A stretch of DNA of 64,000 nt from an uncultured delta proteobacterium. GTDB lineage: Bacteria > Myxococcota_A > Polyangia > Polyangiales > Polyangiaceae. The stretch is taken from contig CAITIQ010000369.1 in the NCBI GenBank assembly GCA_903892415.1, positions 1 to 64,000 on the forward strand, written 5' to 3'. Shown here in pieces: positions 9,472 to 17,567 of the stretch. The notes under the pieces were generated by a model. The model searched no databases, was not told the DNA's origin, and was given only the letters and a program-made list of their open reading frames with translations. Each line of letters begins with the position of its first letter. Position 1 is the stretch's first letter. The position numbers and the translations under genes were made by a program.

Positions 9472-9954
9472 ATGAGTGCGCCTGCCAAGATTGCTGTTCA
9501 TCGCTCCGCGGAGGTCATGCCCATCTTGCGGGATTTGCTTGGTCGGGCAATTCAGATCAAGGATCTTCCGCCGATTAAGACCCCAGAGGGCTTCTATAGC
9601 GTAGCGACCTATGATCGTGAGGACGGCAGCCTTTCGGCGGCCTGTGCGATGGACCTTCAGCTCTCTGCAAGTCTGGCGGCGGCGCTCACCCTCGTACCCA
9701 AGGGTATCGCCGATGAGAGTGTGAAGGCCAAGAAGCTCGAAGAGATGTTGGAAGAGAGCCTTCAGGAGGTCTTCAACGTTTCTGGACGCTTTTTCAACGG
9801 CGCCAATTCTCCGCGAGTGGTCATGAAGTGGCGTGGTCACTTGCCGCTGACGCCAGAACGGCAAAAGTTCTTTATGACTGCGCCAACGCGTTACGCGATG
9901 GAGGTTGCTGTGACTGGGTACAACGCAGGCAAGATGATATTGATGGCCAATTAG
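9472..9954 (+). CDS. Conserved chemotaxis-operon protein, CheX-like
   Basis: A 160-residue protein that I cannot assign to a named family with certainty. It has the CheX outline: a beta strand region (SLSAACAMDLQLSASLAAAL), a helix, then an ExxN pair, Glu99 and Asn102 in EESLQEVFNVSGRFF, and a C-terminal beta region (YAMEVAVTGYNAGKMILM). This suggests a divergent CheY-P phosphatase for the CheY-like protein just upstream. The ATG at 9472 has AGGAG 6 bases before it; an alternative ATG-type start at 9424 lacks such a site. It is the last gene of the operon, followed by a strong hairpin terminator. Confidence 0.6.
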   Translation: MSAPAKIAVHRSAEVMPILRDLLGRAIQIKDLPPIKTPEGFYSVATYDREDGSLSAACAMDLQLSASLAAALTLVPKGIADESVKAKKLEEMLEESLQEVFNVSGRFFNGANSPRVVMKWRGHLPLTPERQKFFMTAPTRYAMEVAVTGYNAGKMILMAN

Positions 9955-9992
9955 GTGCCAGCGTTTGTGCTGCTGGAAGGTCCAGCGAAGAG

Positions 9993-10021
9993 AAGGTCAG
10001 CTCGAACAGAGCTGGCCTTTT
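9993..10021 (+). terminator. Intrinsic terminator of the chemotaxis operon
   Basis: An 11-bp stem (AAGGTCAGCTC pairing with GAGCTGGCCTT, one G-U pair) with a GAACA loop is followed directly by T residues. It lies 38 bases after the last chemotaxis stop codon. The bases after it up to 10178 are clearly AT-rich compared with the rest of the window, especially about 10037-10090, and probably hold the promoter of the next gene. Confidence 0.85.
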
Positions 10022-10178
10022 CCTGTTCGTGCAGGCTTATTTTTAGCTGTGAAATTAGTGTTCAATATGTTGCTAATGTTTAGTCTCTTGCTGTTTGCGC
10101 CAGCGTCTAAAGTTTGACGCTCGGGGGGCCGTACCAGAGTCAGGCGCCGGTTTTCGGCGAAGGAACACGGAGGTTCCC

Positions 10179-11564
10179 ATGGGAAGATTCATATCTGGGG
10201 CGCGGGTTGGGCAACACTGTGCGCTAGTGTTCGTTGCTGGTGCTGTCACCCTTGGGTGGACGGGGAAGGCGTGGGGAGAGCCAGAGAAGCCTGGCGATAG
10301 TGCAACCCAATGCAAGATTGCTGAGGGGGGCGTGCTCGACTCGCTCGTGAGGCTATCCAAGGCCCCGACGAAGGCGAAGGTCGCAAAGGCAAAGGCAAAG
10401 CCGAAGGCGCCTCCGATGGTCTCTCAACCGGCATCCGGCCCCGTGGTCGAGGCCCTTGGTCCCAACGGAGTCCCGATCCGCTATCGTCTAGTGCCAATCG
10501 AGCCGGAGGTGGCTGTCTCGTCCGCTGCGGTGGAGTCCGAGTTCAAGACCGCTTCGTTTGCCGAGCCGGTACCCGGCGAGGAACCTGCCATCGCGGAGGT
10601 GGACGCGAGCGCCGACGCTGGGGCGAGCCCTGAAGCTGAGGCCGAAGAGGCCGCTACTGTTGAATCCGTTGAAGGTAACGCTGCGGCGCCCGAGGCTGAG
10701 CCAACCCCAGCGACCGCTTTGGCTGTTGAGGAGTCCGCGGCTGTAGAATCGACGGAGTCCGAGGCTCCTGCAGTCGCCGCCTCGGCGGCTCCCGCCTTTG
10801 CCGCTCCTGCGGCCGAGGAGCCTGCTGCCGCTAGCACTACAGTAATGGGCGCTGTGGTACTGGGGCTTCTACCCTATACCGTCGCCGAGGGAGCCTTCGG
10901 CATAGGAACGTCCGTGGGTATGAACAAGTTGGCCGAGGATGCTGGCGTGTCCTTCGGACCATCGGCGACCTTGGGTGTCACCGATTGGTTTACCCTCGGC
11001 GCTGCCGTGCCGTTTTCATCCAGCCCCGGGGAGTCGGAGCGGGTTACCGGTCTCGGGAATGTGGGGCTGAGCGCTCAATTCGCTTTTTATAGCGATACGG
11101 ATAGTGGGTTAACTTTGGCTGCTACGCCCGGAGTCGCGCTCCCCGCGCCCTCGGAGGCTGCTTCAAGTACCCTTACGCCCGACGTGAAGGCTTCCGGCGC
11201 CTTGAACTTCGGTGCTGTCGCTATGAATCTTACCGCGCGCGGTCGTGTGGACGTCCCCACCGAAGAAGGGGAGGCCATCCCTGGAGTTACTAGCGCGCTA
11301 TCTCTCATCTTGGTCAATGAGACCATCGCTCCCTTCGTTGAAGGAGCTGTGGACGTTTCTGGCGAGAACGTTCTTCCGATGGGCTCGGCAGGCGTAAACT
11401 GGGCGCCCGGCGGCGGAGCGCTGCTTACGCTCGGAGTGCCGGTGGTGTTCGACGGTGAGAGCGTAAACCCGGGTATGGCGTTTACGGCCTACTTCGAGAC
11501 GTCCTTGTGGGGTGGTGGGGACGACGTTGCGCGCTCTGTCGCTACTCCGTTTGCGGTGAAGTAA
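10179..11564 (+). CDS. Secreted protein with Ala/Glu-rich linker and beta-barrel-like C-terminal domain
   Basis: A 461-residue protein of unknown function. An N-terminal signal peptide (about residues 1-28, ending near GKAWG) is followed by a Lys/Ala/Pro stretch. A long acidic linker rich in Ala, Glu and Pro comes next (about residues 110-215). The C-terminal half has alternating hydrophobic strands with many Gly (GVSFGPSATLGVTDWFTLG, LTLAATPGVAL, APFVEGAVDVSG), as in outer-membrane barrels. The ATG is preceded by GGAGG at 10169; the frame continues upstream to 10095 without a better start. It has its own AT-rich upstream region after the chemotaxis terminator, so it is probably not part of that operon. 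Confidence 0.8.
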   Translation: MGRFISGARVGQHCALVFVAGAVTLGWTGKAWGEPEKPGDSATQCKIAEGGVLDSLVRLSKAPTKAKVAKAKAKPKAPPMVSQPASGPVVEALGPNGVPIRYRLVPIEPEVAVSSAAVESEFKTASFAEPVPGEEPAIAEVDASADAGASPEAEAEEAATVESVEGNAAAPEAEPTPATALAVEESAAVESTESEAPAVAASAAPAFAAPAAEEPAAASTTVMGAVVLGLLPYTVAEGAFGIGTSVGMNKLAEDAGVSFGPSATLGVTDWFTLGAAVPFSSSPGESERVTGLGNVGLSAQFAFYSDTDSGLTLAATPGVALPAPSEAASSTLTPDVKASGALNFGAVAMNLTARGRVDVPTEEGEAIPGVTSALSLILVNETIAPFVEGAVDVSGENVLPMGSAGVNWAPGGGALLTLGVPVVFDGESVNPGMAFTAYFETSLWGGGDDVARSVATPFAVK

Positions 11565-11568
11565 CGTC

Positions 11569-12303
11569 TCAATCGGGCAGGTCAATGCGTAGAACCTCCG
11601 GCCCTCGCCCCGTTGGGCTGGGGCCGCGACGAACGGCTAGCTTCTCCTCCGCCGTGCGCCCAACCGTGTGCCCAGGAAGCACATCGATCTCGGTGGAGAG
11701 TTGCCAGCGAATCATGTCGAAGACGAAGCCGAGGGCCCCGCGACCCTCACTCGAGGCCGTTATGTGGAACTCGCTCCGCTCATAGCGGGCCAGGCCGTGC
11801 GTTAGGAACCCGATGCGACCACGAGGTTCAGAGGTGGTCGAAATGTCGATGGCGATCTCCGGCGCGATGTCGGCGGTCTCCAGGGCAGCTGCGGCCAGCT
11901 CGGCGTAGAGGCCGGCCTTGTGGAAGACGACGCCGTGCGCGAGCTTGACGCCGACGGCATCGCAGGCGGTGGCGACGGCCGCAGTGACCCCCGCCATGCG
12001 CGCGTCTCGCTTGCGAGGTGGGCCGCTAAAACCGAGCACCGTCACGACGAAGTGCGCTTTTGTATTGTTGAGCTCCTCGCGCGAGGGCGAGGTCGGGCTC
12101 GTCGGTAAGCGGGCGAGGTCCGGGTAGGGCGCAGGAATAGGCATTAGCGAGAGTTGCCCCACTCCCGCGATCTCAAAGGATAGAGAGGTACCGGCGGGCG
12201 TCGGCTCCGCGTTCAGTTGAAGGCCATAGCGCAGGGCCGCCGCCTTGACGGCCTCTGCGCTGGGGAGTTCGGCGTTGGCGGCGAGAATGAAAGCGACGTC
12301 CAT
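11569..12303 (-). CDS. DUF4261-like protein
   Basis: A 244-residue soluble protein. The visible outline fits DUF4261: an N-terminal strand-helix (MDVAFILAANAELPS), a middle HFVVTVLG strand, a VVFHKAGLYAELA helix, and a C-terminal LPGHTVGRTAEEKLAVR segment. The biochemical role of this family is not known. The ATG at 12303 is chosen because the residues upstream in the frame are Arg-rich and overlap the 3' end of the phosphatase gene. It lies 74 bases downstream of that gene on the same strand and ends 4 bases from the convergent barrel-like gene. Confidence 0.7.
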   Translation of the reverse strand: MDVAFILAANAELPSAEAVKAAALRYGLQLNAEPTPAGTSLSFEIAGVGQLSLMPIPAPYPDLARLPTSPTSPSREELNNTKAHFVVTVLGFSGPPRKRDARMAGVTAAVATACDAVGVKLAHGVVFHKAGLYAELAAAALETADIAPEIAIDISTTSEPRGRIGFLTHGLARYERSEFHITASSEGRGALGFVFDMIRWQLSTEIDVLPGHTVGRTAEEKLAVRRGPSPTGRGPEVLRIDLPD

Positions 12304-12377
12304 CGTGGAGGGCAGGCTAACAGCGCTAACTTCGAGGGGACACGGCAATAGGCGGCTAGGTGTGCGTTGCGGGAAAC

Positions 12378-13166
12378 CTAAGCGACGTGCGTTACCAACT
12401 CCTGGTGGATGTGGCCGTTCGTGGCGATGAGGTTCCCTCGCTCGTAGCGAGGCTGCCCGCCATCCAGCGCGCTGATGCGTCCGCCGCCGGCGAGCACGAA
12501 CGCTGAGCCTGCGGCGATATCCCAGATATGGAGCCGACGTTCCCAGTAGCCGTCGTACGTCCCGTCGGCGACGAAGCAGATGTCGATCGCGGCGGAGCCG
12601 CACCTGCGCACCGCTCTTGCCTTGCGCTTGACGCGTTGAAAGGAGTCGAAGTTGTTCTCCGGCGCTTGCTCACGATTGGGTGGAAAGCCAGTGGCGATCA
12701 GAGCTTCGTCGAAGCGCGTGGTAGCACTTACTCGCGCCGGTTCACCATTGCGCATTAGTGAACCACCGGCGCCGTCGTAATGACCTACCCATTCGATGCC
12801 GATGGCTGGGGCCACCACCGCACCGGCGCTCGGCAAACCGTCAGTGAAGAGCCCTATCGATACGGCGAAGAACGGGTGGCCATGAGCAAAGTTGGTGGTC
12901 CCGTCGATCGGATCCACGATCAGTGCCGTGCCGGTCACCGGTTCTCCGGGAATCGCACCTTCTTCCGCAAGGATGGCGATGCCTGGTAGCCGCTTGCTGA
13001 GTTCCTTGGTGATTAGCTCCTGGCTGCGCAGGTCGAACTCGGTGACGAGGTCACGAGGCTCCTTCTTAGCGGCCTCGGGTCGCTTGCGATAACCCTGCAT
13101 CACCAAGGACGAAGCGAGCCGCGCCACCGCGAGAAGTTGTTCGGAGAGCTCGCTCAGCTCGCTCAT
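12378..13166 (-). CDS. Inositol monophosphatase family protein
   Basis: A 262-residue Mg2+-dependent, Li+-sensitive type phosphatase of the IMPase/SuhB/CysQ superfamily, cytosolic. The metal-site motifs are complete: Glu pair in AILAEEGAIPG, the DPIDGTTNFAHG signature, and WDIAAGSAFVLAGGG near the C-terminus. Length is normal. It could act on myo-inositol-1-phosphate or a related sugar phosphate. The start shares ATGA with the stop of the upstream Ala/Gly-rich gene, so the two are probably translationally coupled. Confidence 0.93.
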   Translation of the reverse strand: MSELSELSEQLLAVARLASSLVMQGYRKRPEAAKKEPRDLVTEFDLRSQELITKELSKRLPGIAILAEEGAIPGEPVTGTALIVDPIDGTTNFAHGHPFFAVSIGLFTDGLPSAGAVVAPAIGIEWVGHYDGAGGSLMRNGEPARVSATTRFDEALIATGFPPNREQAPENNFDSFQRVKRKARAVRRCGSAAIDICFVADGTYDGYWERRLHIWDIAAGSAFVLAGGGRISALDGGQPRYERGNLIATNGHIHQELVTHVA

Positions 13167-13840
13167 GCGGGGCCCGGCAATGAGCGTTGTGGGCGGGGCA
13201 ACATTTTGTCGATTTGCCGGCCAACCACCGTGCCTACCGCGACCATCGTTACGAGCGGAACGACCACCGGTGCGCCCATCACTGCAAGCCCGCTGGCTGC
13301 GACGGCCGCTGAGGCCGCGCCGGCTGCGAGCACGCCGGCTCCGCCAACGGCTGCGCCTCGCCCAAAGCGTTGGGCGGTGAAAATCGCTCCCTCCCGAGTG
13401 GTCATCTCCCCTGCGTTTACCGCCTTGCCCGCCTGGTACGCTGCGAGCGCGCCATCCACCAGGGCTCCAGCCAGTGCGCCTTGCGCAGTGGCCTTGCCAA
13501 CGCCCATCAACGCTTGGCGAACCGGGACGCGACTCATGGCTGCTACTGCGCTCTCGGTGATGCCGGCAGAAACACCGCCGAGCGCGGTGACTCTCATGGC
13601 TATACCGTCTTTGGTCTTCACTGCGATGGCGAGGGGGCCAGGCACGAGCGTGTGCAGCTTTTGCGAGGCCTCCGCGGCAATCACCGCAATGCCCAGCCGC
13701 TCTACCGTGGCGGCGTTGAAGGCTTGCCCTGCGCCAACCCGGGCGCCATTGATTGCCGCTCTCAGTGCCGGTAGCCCACGAGCAACCACCGATACAAAAG
13801 AGCCGACCAGTCCCACGAGGGCCTCACGGTTGTTCGCCAT
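13163..13840 (-). CDS. Hypothetical Ala/Gly-rich protein with hydrophobic segments
   Basis: I do not recognise this 225-residue protein. It begins MANNREALVGLVGSFVSVVARG and has several Ala/Gly/Val-rich segments. The strongest hydrophobic stretches are around AALVDGALAAYQAGKAV and the C-terminal VVVPLVTMVAVGTVVG, so it may associate with a membrane. The ATG at 13840 is chosen over a TTG at 13876 that has no convincing ribosome site. Its stop overlaps the start of the inositol monophosphatase gene (ATGA), which ties the two in expression. Confidence 0.65.
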   Translation of the reverse strand: MANNREALVGLVGSFVSVVARGLPALRAAINGARVGAGQAFNAATVERLGIAVIAAEASQKLHTLVPGPLAIAVKTKDGIAMRVTALGGVSAGITESAVAAMSRVPVRQALMGVGKATAQGALAGALVDGALAAYQAGKAVNAGEMTTREGAIFTAQRFGRGAAVGGAGVLAAGAASAAVAASGLAVMGAPVVVPLVTMVAVGTVVGRQIDKMLPRPQRSLPGPA

Positions 13841-13907
13841 GAAGCGGAGTCTGCCCGAGATGACTGACAGGTCCAAGGATCAAGTCGAAGGTTCAAAAGG
13901 CCTTCGG

Positions 13908-14483
13908 TCATTGCGCGGGCAGCCGCAAAAAGAGCGTGGTCAACATTCTGTAGGTCAGCCCCCAGACCACCCGCCCCTCGACTTGCCAACCGGGGAGCTC
14001 CCAATCCTGTCCCGCGTGCTTGATCTTGACCGAGGTTCTTCGTTCGCCGCGAAGCAGCGGCTCGACGGGTGTCCAGATCACCTCTTTGACTTCGTGGTTC
14101 AAGCGAAGCTCCTGCTCCCCGAGCAGCTCGAAGGCGAACGGCAAGATGGAGAGCGGTTGCGGGCTTCCGCGACCTGTCGCGTCTTCCACTGGAAGCATGC
14201 CAATCAACTCACCGGCAACTCGTAGGTCCAGGCCGATTTCCTCCATCGTTTCGCGAATGGCGGTGTCGCGCAGCGCTGTGTCCGTAGCGGCGCGCCGCCC
14301 GCCTGGGAGGGCCATGTGGCCCGACCACGGATCGCCCTCGCGCTCGGCCCGTTCAATCAACAGGACTTCAGTTACCTGCGCGCGCTTGCGGAAGATCGCC
14401 GCCACAGCGGCCGCTCGCTCGGGCTCGGGTTGCTCCGGCAAGCTCAGCGTCGGGCGCAGGGCTGTTCGCAGAAGCTCCAACAT
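13908..14483 (-). CDS. Nudix hydrolase, CoA pyrophosphatase-like
   Basis: A 191-residue Nudix protein that probably cleaves CoA or acyl-CoA at the pyrophosphate bond. The LPGGRRAATDTALRDTAIRE segment continues into TMEEIGLDL, giving the REtxEEiGL core of the Nudix box. The N-terminal half of the box is slightly shortened and lacks the usual first Glu, so substrate and activity are uncertain. The preceding LIERAEREGDPWSGHMALPGG is typical of the NudL/YeaB group. ATG 14483 (MLELLRTAL) is chosen; the frame runs upstream to 14663 into low-quality Arg-rich sequence that faces the divergent TerB-like gene. Confidence 0.85.
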   Translation of the reverse strand: MLELLRTALRPTLSLPEQPEPERAAAVAAIFRKRAQVTEVLLIERAEREGDPWSGHMALPGGRRAATDTALRDTAIRETMEEIGLDLRVAGELIGMLPVEDATGRGSPQPLSILPFAFELLGEQELRLNHEVKEVIWTPVEPLLRGERRTSVKIKHAGQDWELPGWQVEGRVVWGLTYRMLTTLFLRLPAQ

Positions 14484-14583
14484 CGTCCTCACGTAGGCCT
14501 GCCATCGGGCGGTGGCAACCGGGCTGCGCGGCTTTGGTCCTTCGCGCTTGGCACAGGTCGATCCTGGAGTACCATGCCGGGCA

Positions 14584-15078
14584 ATGACTCTCTTTCGCCT
14601 CGCGGTAGACCGTGCCCTCACGTCCTTGCCAAAGTTCTCCAACGAGGTAGGACGGGCCATCATCGAGATTGCCTACCTAACGATGGCCGTCGACGGGGAG
14701 TTGCGAGACGAAGAACTCGATGCTTTCAGCGTGATTGCGGCTGTGATGGTGAGTGAGGCCGGTCGCGCCTCGCCGGGAGAGCGGAAGGACCTCGAGGATG
14801 ATGATCTTCGGGATTGGCTGGACAAGCTGCACGTGAACGGCGGTCAGGAGGAGGTCATATCCAGGCTGCACGCAGCTGTTCAAAAGTTGGGTGGGGACCT
14901 CGAGGCGCGACGTGCCGCCTACCGCGTAGCGTGTTTAATGGCCATGTCCGATCTGGACGCAGCCGATCGCGAATTCGAGTTCGATCTGGATTTGATCGCT
15001 TCGCTCGACTTGGGCCAAGACGAGGCCGAGCAGATTCTCTCCGAGGTCAACGCAGCCGTTACACCGCCAGAGAACTAG
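14584..15078 (+). CDS. TerB-like protein
   Basis: A 164-residue helical acidic protein resembling the TerB/DjlA N-terminal fold. Two copies of an Asp/Glu loop after a hydrophobic helix are visible: YLTMAVDGELRDEELDAF and CLMAMSDLDAADREFEFD. TerB domains are linked to stress and metal responses, but the exact job is unknown. ATG 14584 starts at MTLFRLAVDRAL; the frame upstream to 14512 overlaps the divergent Nudix promoter region. It is divergent from the Nudix gene and 60 bases before the next lipoprotein gene. Confidence 0.7.
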   Translation: MTLFRLAVDRALTSLPKFSNEVGRAIIEIAYLTMAVDGELRDEELDAFSVIAAVMVSEAGRASPGERKDLEDDDLRDWLDKLHVNGGQEEVISRLHAAVQKLGGDLEARRAAYRVACLMAMSDLDAADREFEFDLDLIASLDLGQDEAEQILSEVNAAVTPPEN

Positions 15079-15138
15079 ACCGCGGCTCGTGATGATTCAC
15101 CCTTCGTCTCCTTGGTTTTTCGCGATAGCCTTTCGGAG

Positions 15139-16386
15139 ATGCACACGAGCAAACTTAATCAGTCGGTTTTGACGCTTATTCTTATTGGCGCTGTTGCCGC
15201 TTGTTCGGCCGGAGGCACCACGAGCACCGGCGCAACTTCTAATGAAGACGGCGGCGGTGGAGCAGCGCAAGGCCCCAGCACCACAAGTGGTGGAGCCCAG
15301 GGTCCAGGCTCTGGCGGCGGCGGCTCCGCAGGCGTGTTCATGGGTACCGGTGGCAGCCCTACGCCGAACGGTTGTGACTCGGGTCCGGATGAAGACAAGG
15401 ACGTGGACGGCTTTAGTGTCAACGCTGGTGATTGCAATGATTGCGACGCCAACGTGAATCCGGGCGCGATTGAAGTGCTTGGGACGGATGACGGCTCCGG
15501 CGGTGCGGGCGGTTACGTCCCCGCCGATGAAGATTGTGATGGCGAGGCAGACAACGTTGCCGGTCCCTGTGATGACGGCTTGGACATCGCCGGGACGAAT
15601 CCGCTGGATGGCGCGCGGGCGATTGAACTCTGCAAGCAGGCAAGCGGCCCTCAGGACTGGGGTGTGGTTAGCGCACAATGGGTTCGCGCCAACGGAAATC
15701 CGGCCGTGGTCAATGGCCACATGGGCTTGCTCGACGGCTTCGGTACCAACGTCTTCAATCAGGCCGGTGCTCGCCTGCTGGCGATCTCCTCAGGCGCGGC
15801 GCGAGACGCATCCGACCCTGGAGCTTGTGTTGGTTCGTCGTGCACCTATAACGGCAGCGGCACGCCGCCACCGGGCTTCCCGCAGAACGTCAACGGTTGC
15901 CAGGGTGGGTCGAACATCAACGATGACGTCGGTCTAGACCTCGTGTTGCGGGCGCCCACGAACGCGACTGGCTACAAGTTCGGCTTTAAGTTCTACTCCT
16001 TCGAGTACCCCGAGTGGGTTTGCACCACCTTCAATGACCAGTTCATTGCCTTGGTCAATCCGCCGCCGCAGGGTTCGGTGAACGGCAATATCTCTTTCGA
16101 CTCGCAGAACAATCCAGTTAGCGTCAACGTCGCCTTCTTCGACGTCTGTCAGGGCTGCCCAGCGGGCGTTGCCGAGCTCCAAGGAACCGGCTTCGGCGAC
16201 GGCGAAGGCGCCACCAGCTGGCTGCAAACGCAAGCCCCAATCACAGGCGGGGAGACCTTCTCCATTCGCTTTGCTACGTGGGATACCGGGGACACCGCCC
16301 TCGACTCAACGACGCTGATTGACAGCTTCGAGTGGATCGCCAACGGCGGTACCGTCAGCGTTGGAACCACGCCGATTCCACAGTAA
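15139..16386 (+). CDS. Surface lipoprotein: MopE-type metal-binding motif plus choice-of-anchor-L domain
   Basis: A 415-residue exported lipoprotein. The signal peptide LTLILIGAVAACSAGG places the lipidated Cys near residue 23. A Gly/Ser-rich linker follows. Then come Asp-rich, Cys-containing repeats (DEDKDVDGFSVNAGDCNDCD and DEDCDGEADN) like the putative metal-binding MopE motif. The C-terminal two thirds match the choice-of-anchor-L type beta domain (LVLRAPTNATGYKFGFKFYS, EWVCTTFNDQFIAL, FSIRFATWDTGD). Such proteins are common on myxobacterial cell surfaces; the function is not established. The ATG follows a GGAG that is very close, so the start could lie slightly upstream at a TTG (15112). 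A strong terminator follows. Confidence 0.82.
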   Translation: MHTSKLNQSVLTLILIGAVAACSAGGTTSTGATSNEDGGGGAAQGPSTTSGGAQGPGSGGGGSAGVFMGTGGSPTPNGCDSGPDEDKDVDGFSVNAGDCNDCDANVNPGAIEVLGTDDGSGGAGGYVPADEDCDGEADNVAGPCDDGLDIAGTNPLDGARAIELCKQASGPQDWGVVSAQWVRANGNPAVVNGHMGLLDGFGTNVFNQAGARLLAISSGAARDASDPGACVGSSCTYNGSGTPPPGFPQNVNGCQGGSNINDDVGLDLVLRAPTNATGYKFGFKFYSFEYPEWVCTTFNDQFIALVNPPPQGSVNGNISFDSQNNPVSVNVAFFDVCQGCPAGVAELQGTGFGDGEGATSWLQTQAPITGGETFSIRFATWDTGDTALDSTTLIDSFEWIANGGTVSVGTTPIPQ

Positions 16387-16409
16387 CCCGCATTTTTACC
16401 GGTGAGTGC

Positions 16410-17567
16410 TCAGGGCTGACGAGAGATCGTCGGCCCTGTTTCGTTTTCGGCTAACTCGCGTAGCTTTGCGAGCTTGGCCTGCTTGAAGGGACTGTCGAAG
16501 GCAGCATCAGAAAGCTCCTCGAGCTCGAACACACGCGTCTCGAAGGTCGAGGCAGCCGGCGCTAGCCGGAGTAGCTCCGGGTCACTCCCCGGCGCGAGCA
16601 GTGCGCCGCGCAATTGGCTTAGCGTGTAGGGGCCAAGCGTACGCGAAGCGGGAGTGTTGGCAGCGGCATGATCGCGAAGCACCTTGCCAAAGAACGCCAG
16701 TCGTATCTCGGTAAGGCCACTTGGTAGTTCCCCTTTGAAGCGCGTCCAAGCGACAGGCTCGGCCCCCGAATAGAGGTTTGCATCAACGAGGTAATAGCCC
16801 TCTCGGGCTACGTTGACTTCGGCGTACACGGCGAGGGATCCCGCTTCGACCTGCTCCCGAAAGCGCCCAGTGAAAGTTGCGGGCAGTGTTGCCGAAGGGT
16901 GGACCTCGGCCTGGATGAAAACGCCTTCGGTCAGGCCGCGATGGGTCTTGTAGCGAGCTGTGAAGCGGACATGTTTGGGCGCTTTCAGACCGAGGGTAGC
17001 GGGCTCGAACGTACCGTGAAGCTCGCCGTTCTTCGGGTGCATCGTGATGGAGATGGCAGCCGCGCTGTGATCGAGGGGAGCAGCGCTAACCTCCAGCCCG
17101 TCGATCTGCGCACCATCAGCGACGAACCTGAGGTTGAGAGGCTCCTCACCGATGACCACCGCGCGGTCTGCGGTAAACAGCACTTGAAGCTGAGGATCCC
17201 CCAGTGTCGGGCGCGGTACCTCGTAGCGGGCGTTCCAATCAATCAAGGAGCGATCTGTCTCGCGCAGCGGTCTAGAGCTTGGTGGGTAGACCGAGCTTCG
17301 TTCGTAGTCGGTGGTCGCAGCGTCGCGTTGGCCAGCCGTCCCAATGCCTTCCGCCTCGCCATCACCAACCGCCGCCAACTCCTCGCGGGCGAGTCCAGCA
17401 GGCGGGGTCGCGCTACGCCGCGATCCCTCTTCGGTCGACGTATTGTTCGCGGAGGGCGTTGCCTCTGGCGCTGACGACTCGCGCCCGAGCCGCAGCGCAG
17501 CCAGCAGCAGAAGCAGCGCCAGTACGCACGCAACGAGGCGGCCTGCTGAGGCGAACCGCGGTTTCAT
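16410..17567 (-). CDS. Hypothetical membrane-anchored protein
   Basis: A 385-residue protein of unknown function. It starts MKPRFASAGR, followed by one hydrophobic segment (LVACVLALLLLLAALRL), which is probably an uncleaved signal anchor. A low-complexity periplasmic linker rich in Ala/Thr/Ser/Glu comes next (about residues 35-100). The rest alternates strands as in Ig-like or beta-sandwich domains (LQVLFTADRAVVIG, LNLRFVADG, HVRFTARYKTHRG, SLAVYAEVNVAREGYYLVDANLY). The last of these resembles segments of secreted myxobacterial proteins annotated only as hypothetical. The ATG shares ATGA with the upstream lipase-like gene. Confidence 0.75.
   Translation of the reverse strand: MKPRFASAGRLVACVLALLLLLAALRLGRESSAPEATPSANNTSTEEGSRRSATPPAGLAREELAAVGDGEAEGIGTAGQRDAATTDYERSSVYPPSSRPLRETDRSLIDWNARYEVPRPTLGDPQLQVLFTADRAVVIGEEPLNLRFVADGAQIDGLEVSAAPLDHSAAAISITMHPKNGELHGTFEPATLGLKAPKHVRFTARYKTHRGLTEGVFIQAEVHPSATLPATFTGRFREQVEAGSLAVYAEVNVAREGYYLVDANLYSGAEPVAWTRFKGELPSGLTEIRLAFFGKVLRDHAAANTPASRTLGPYTLSQLRGALLAPGSDPELLRLAPAASTFETRVFELEELSDAAFDSPFKQAKLAKLRELAENETGPTISRQP
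16411..16441 (+). terminator. Hairpin terminator overlapping the convergent gene end
   Basis: A 12-bp stem (CAGGGCTGACGA with TCGTCGGCCCTG, one G-U pair), a GAGA loop and a T-rich tail (TTTCGTTTT) lie 24 bases after the surface lipoprotein stop. The hairpin includes the last codons of the convergent minus-strand gene, so it probably serves as a shared terminator. Confidence 0.8.

Noticed and set aside
9955-10178. A riboswitch or small RNA in the AT-rich region after the chemosensory operon
   Set aside because: Apart from the terminator no conserved fold or known aptamer pattern could be seen; a promoter is the simpler reading.
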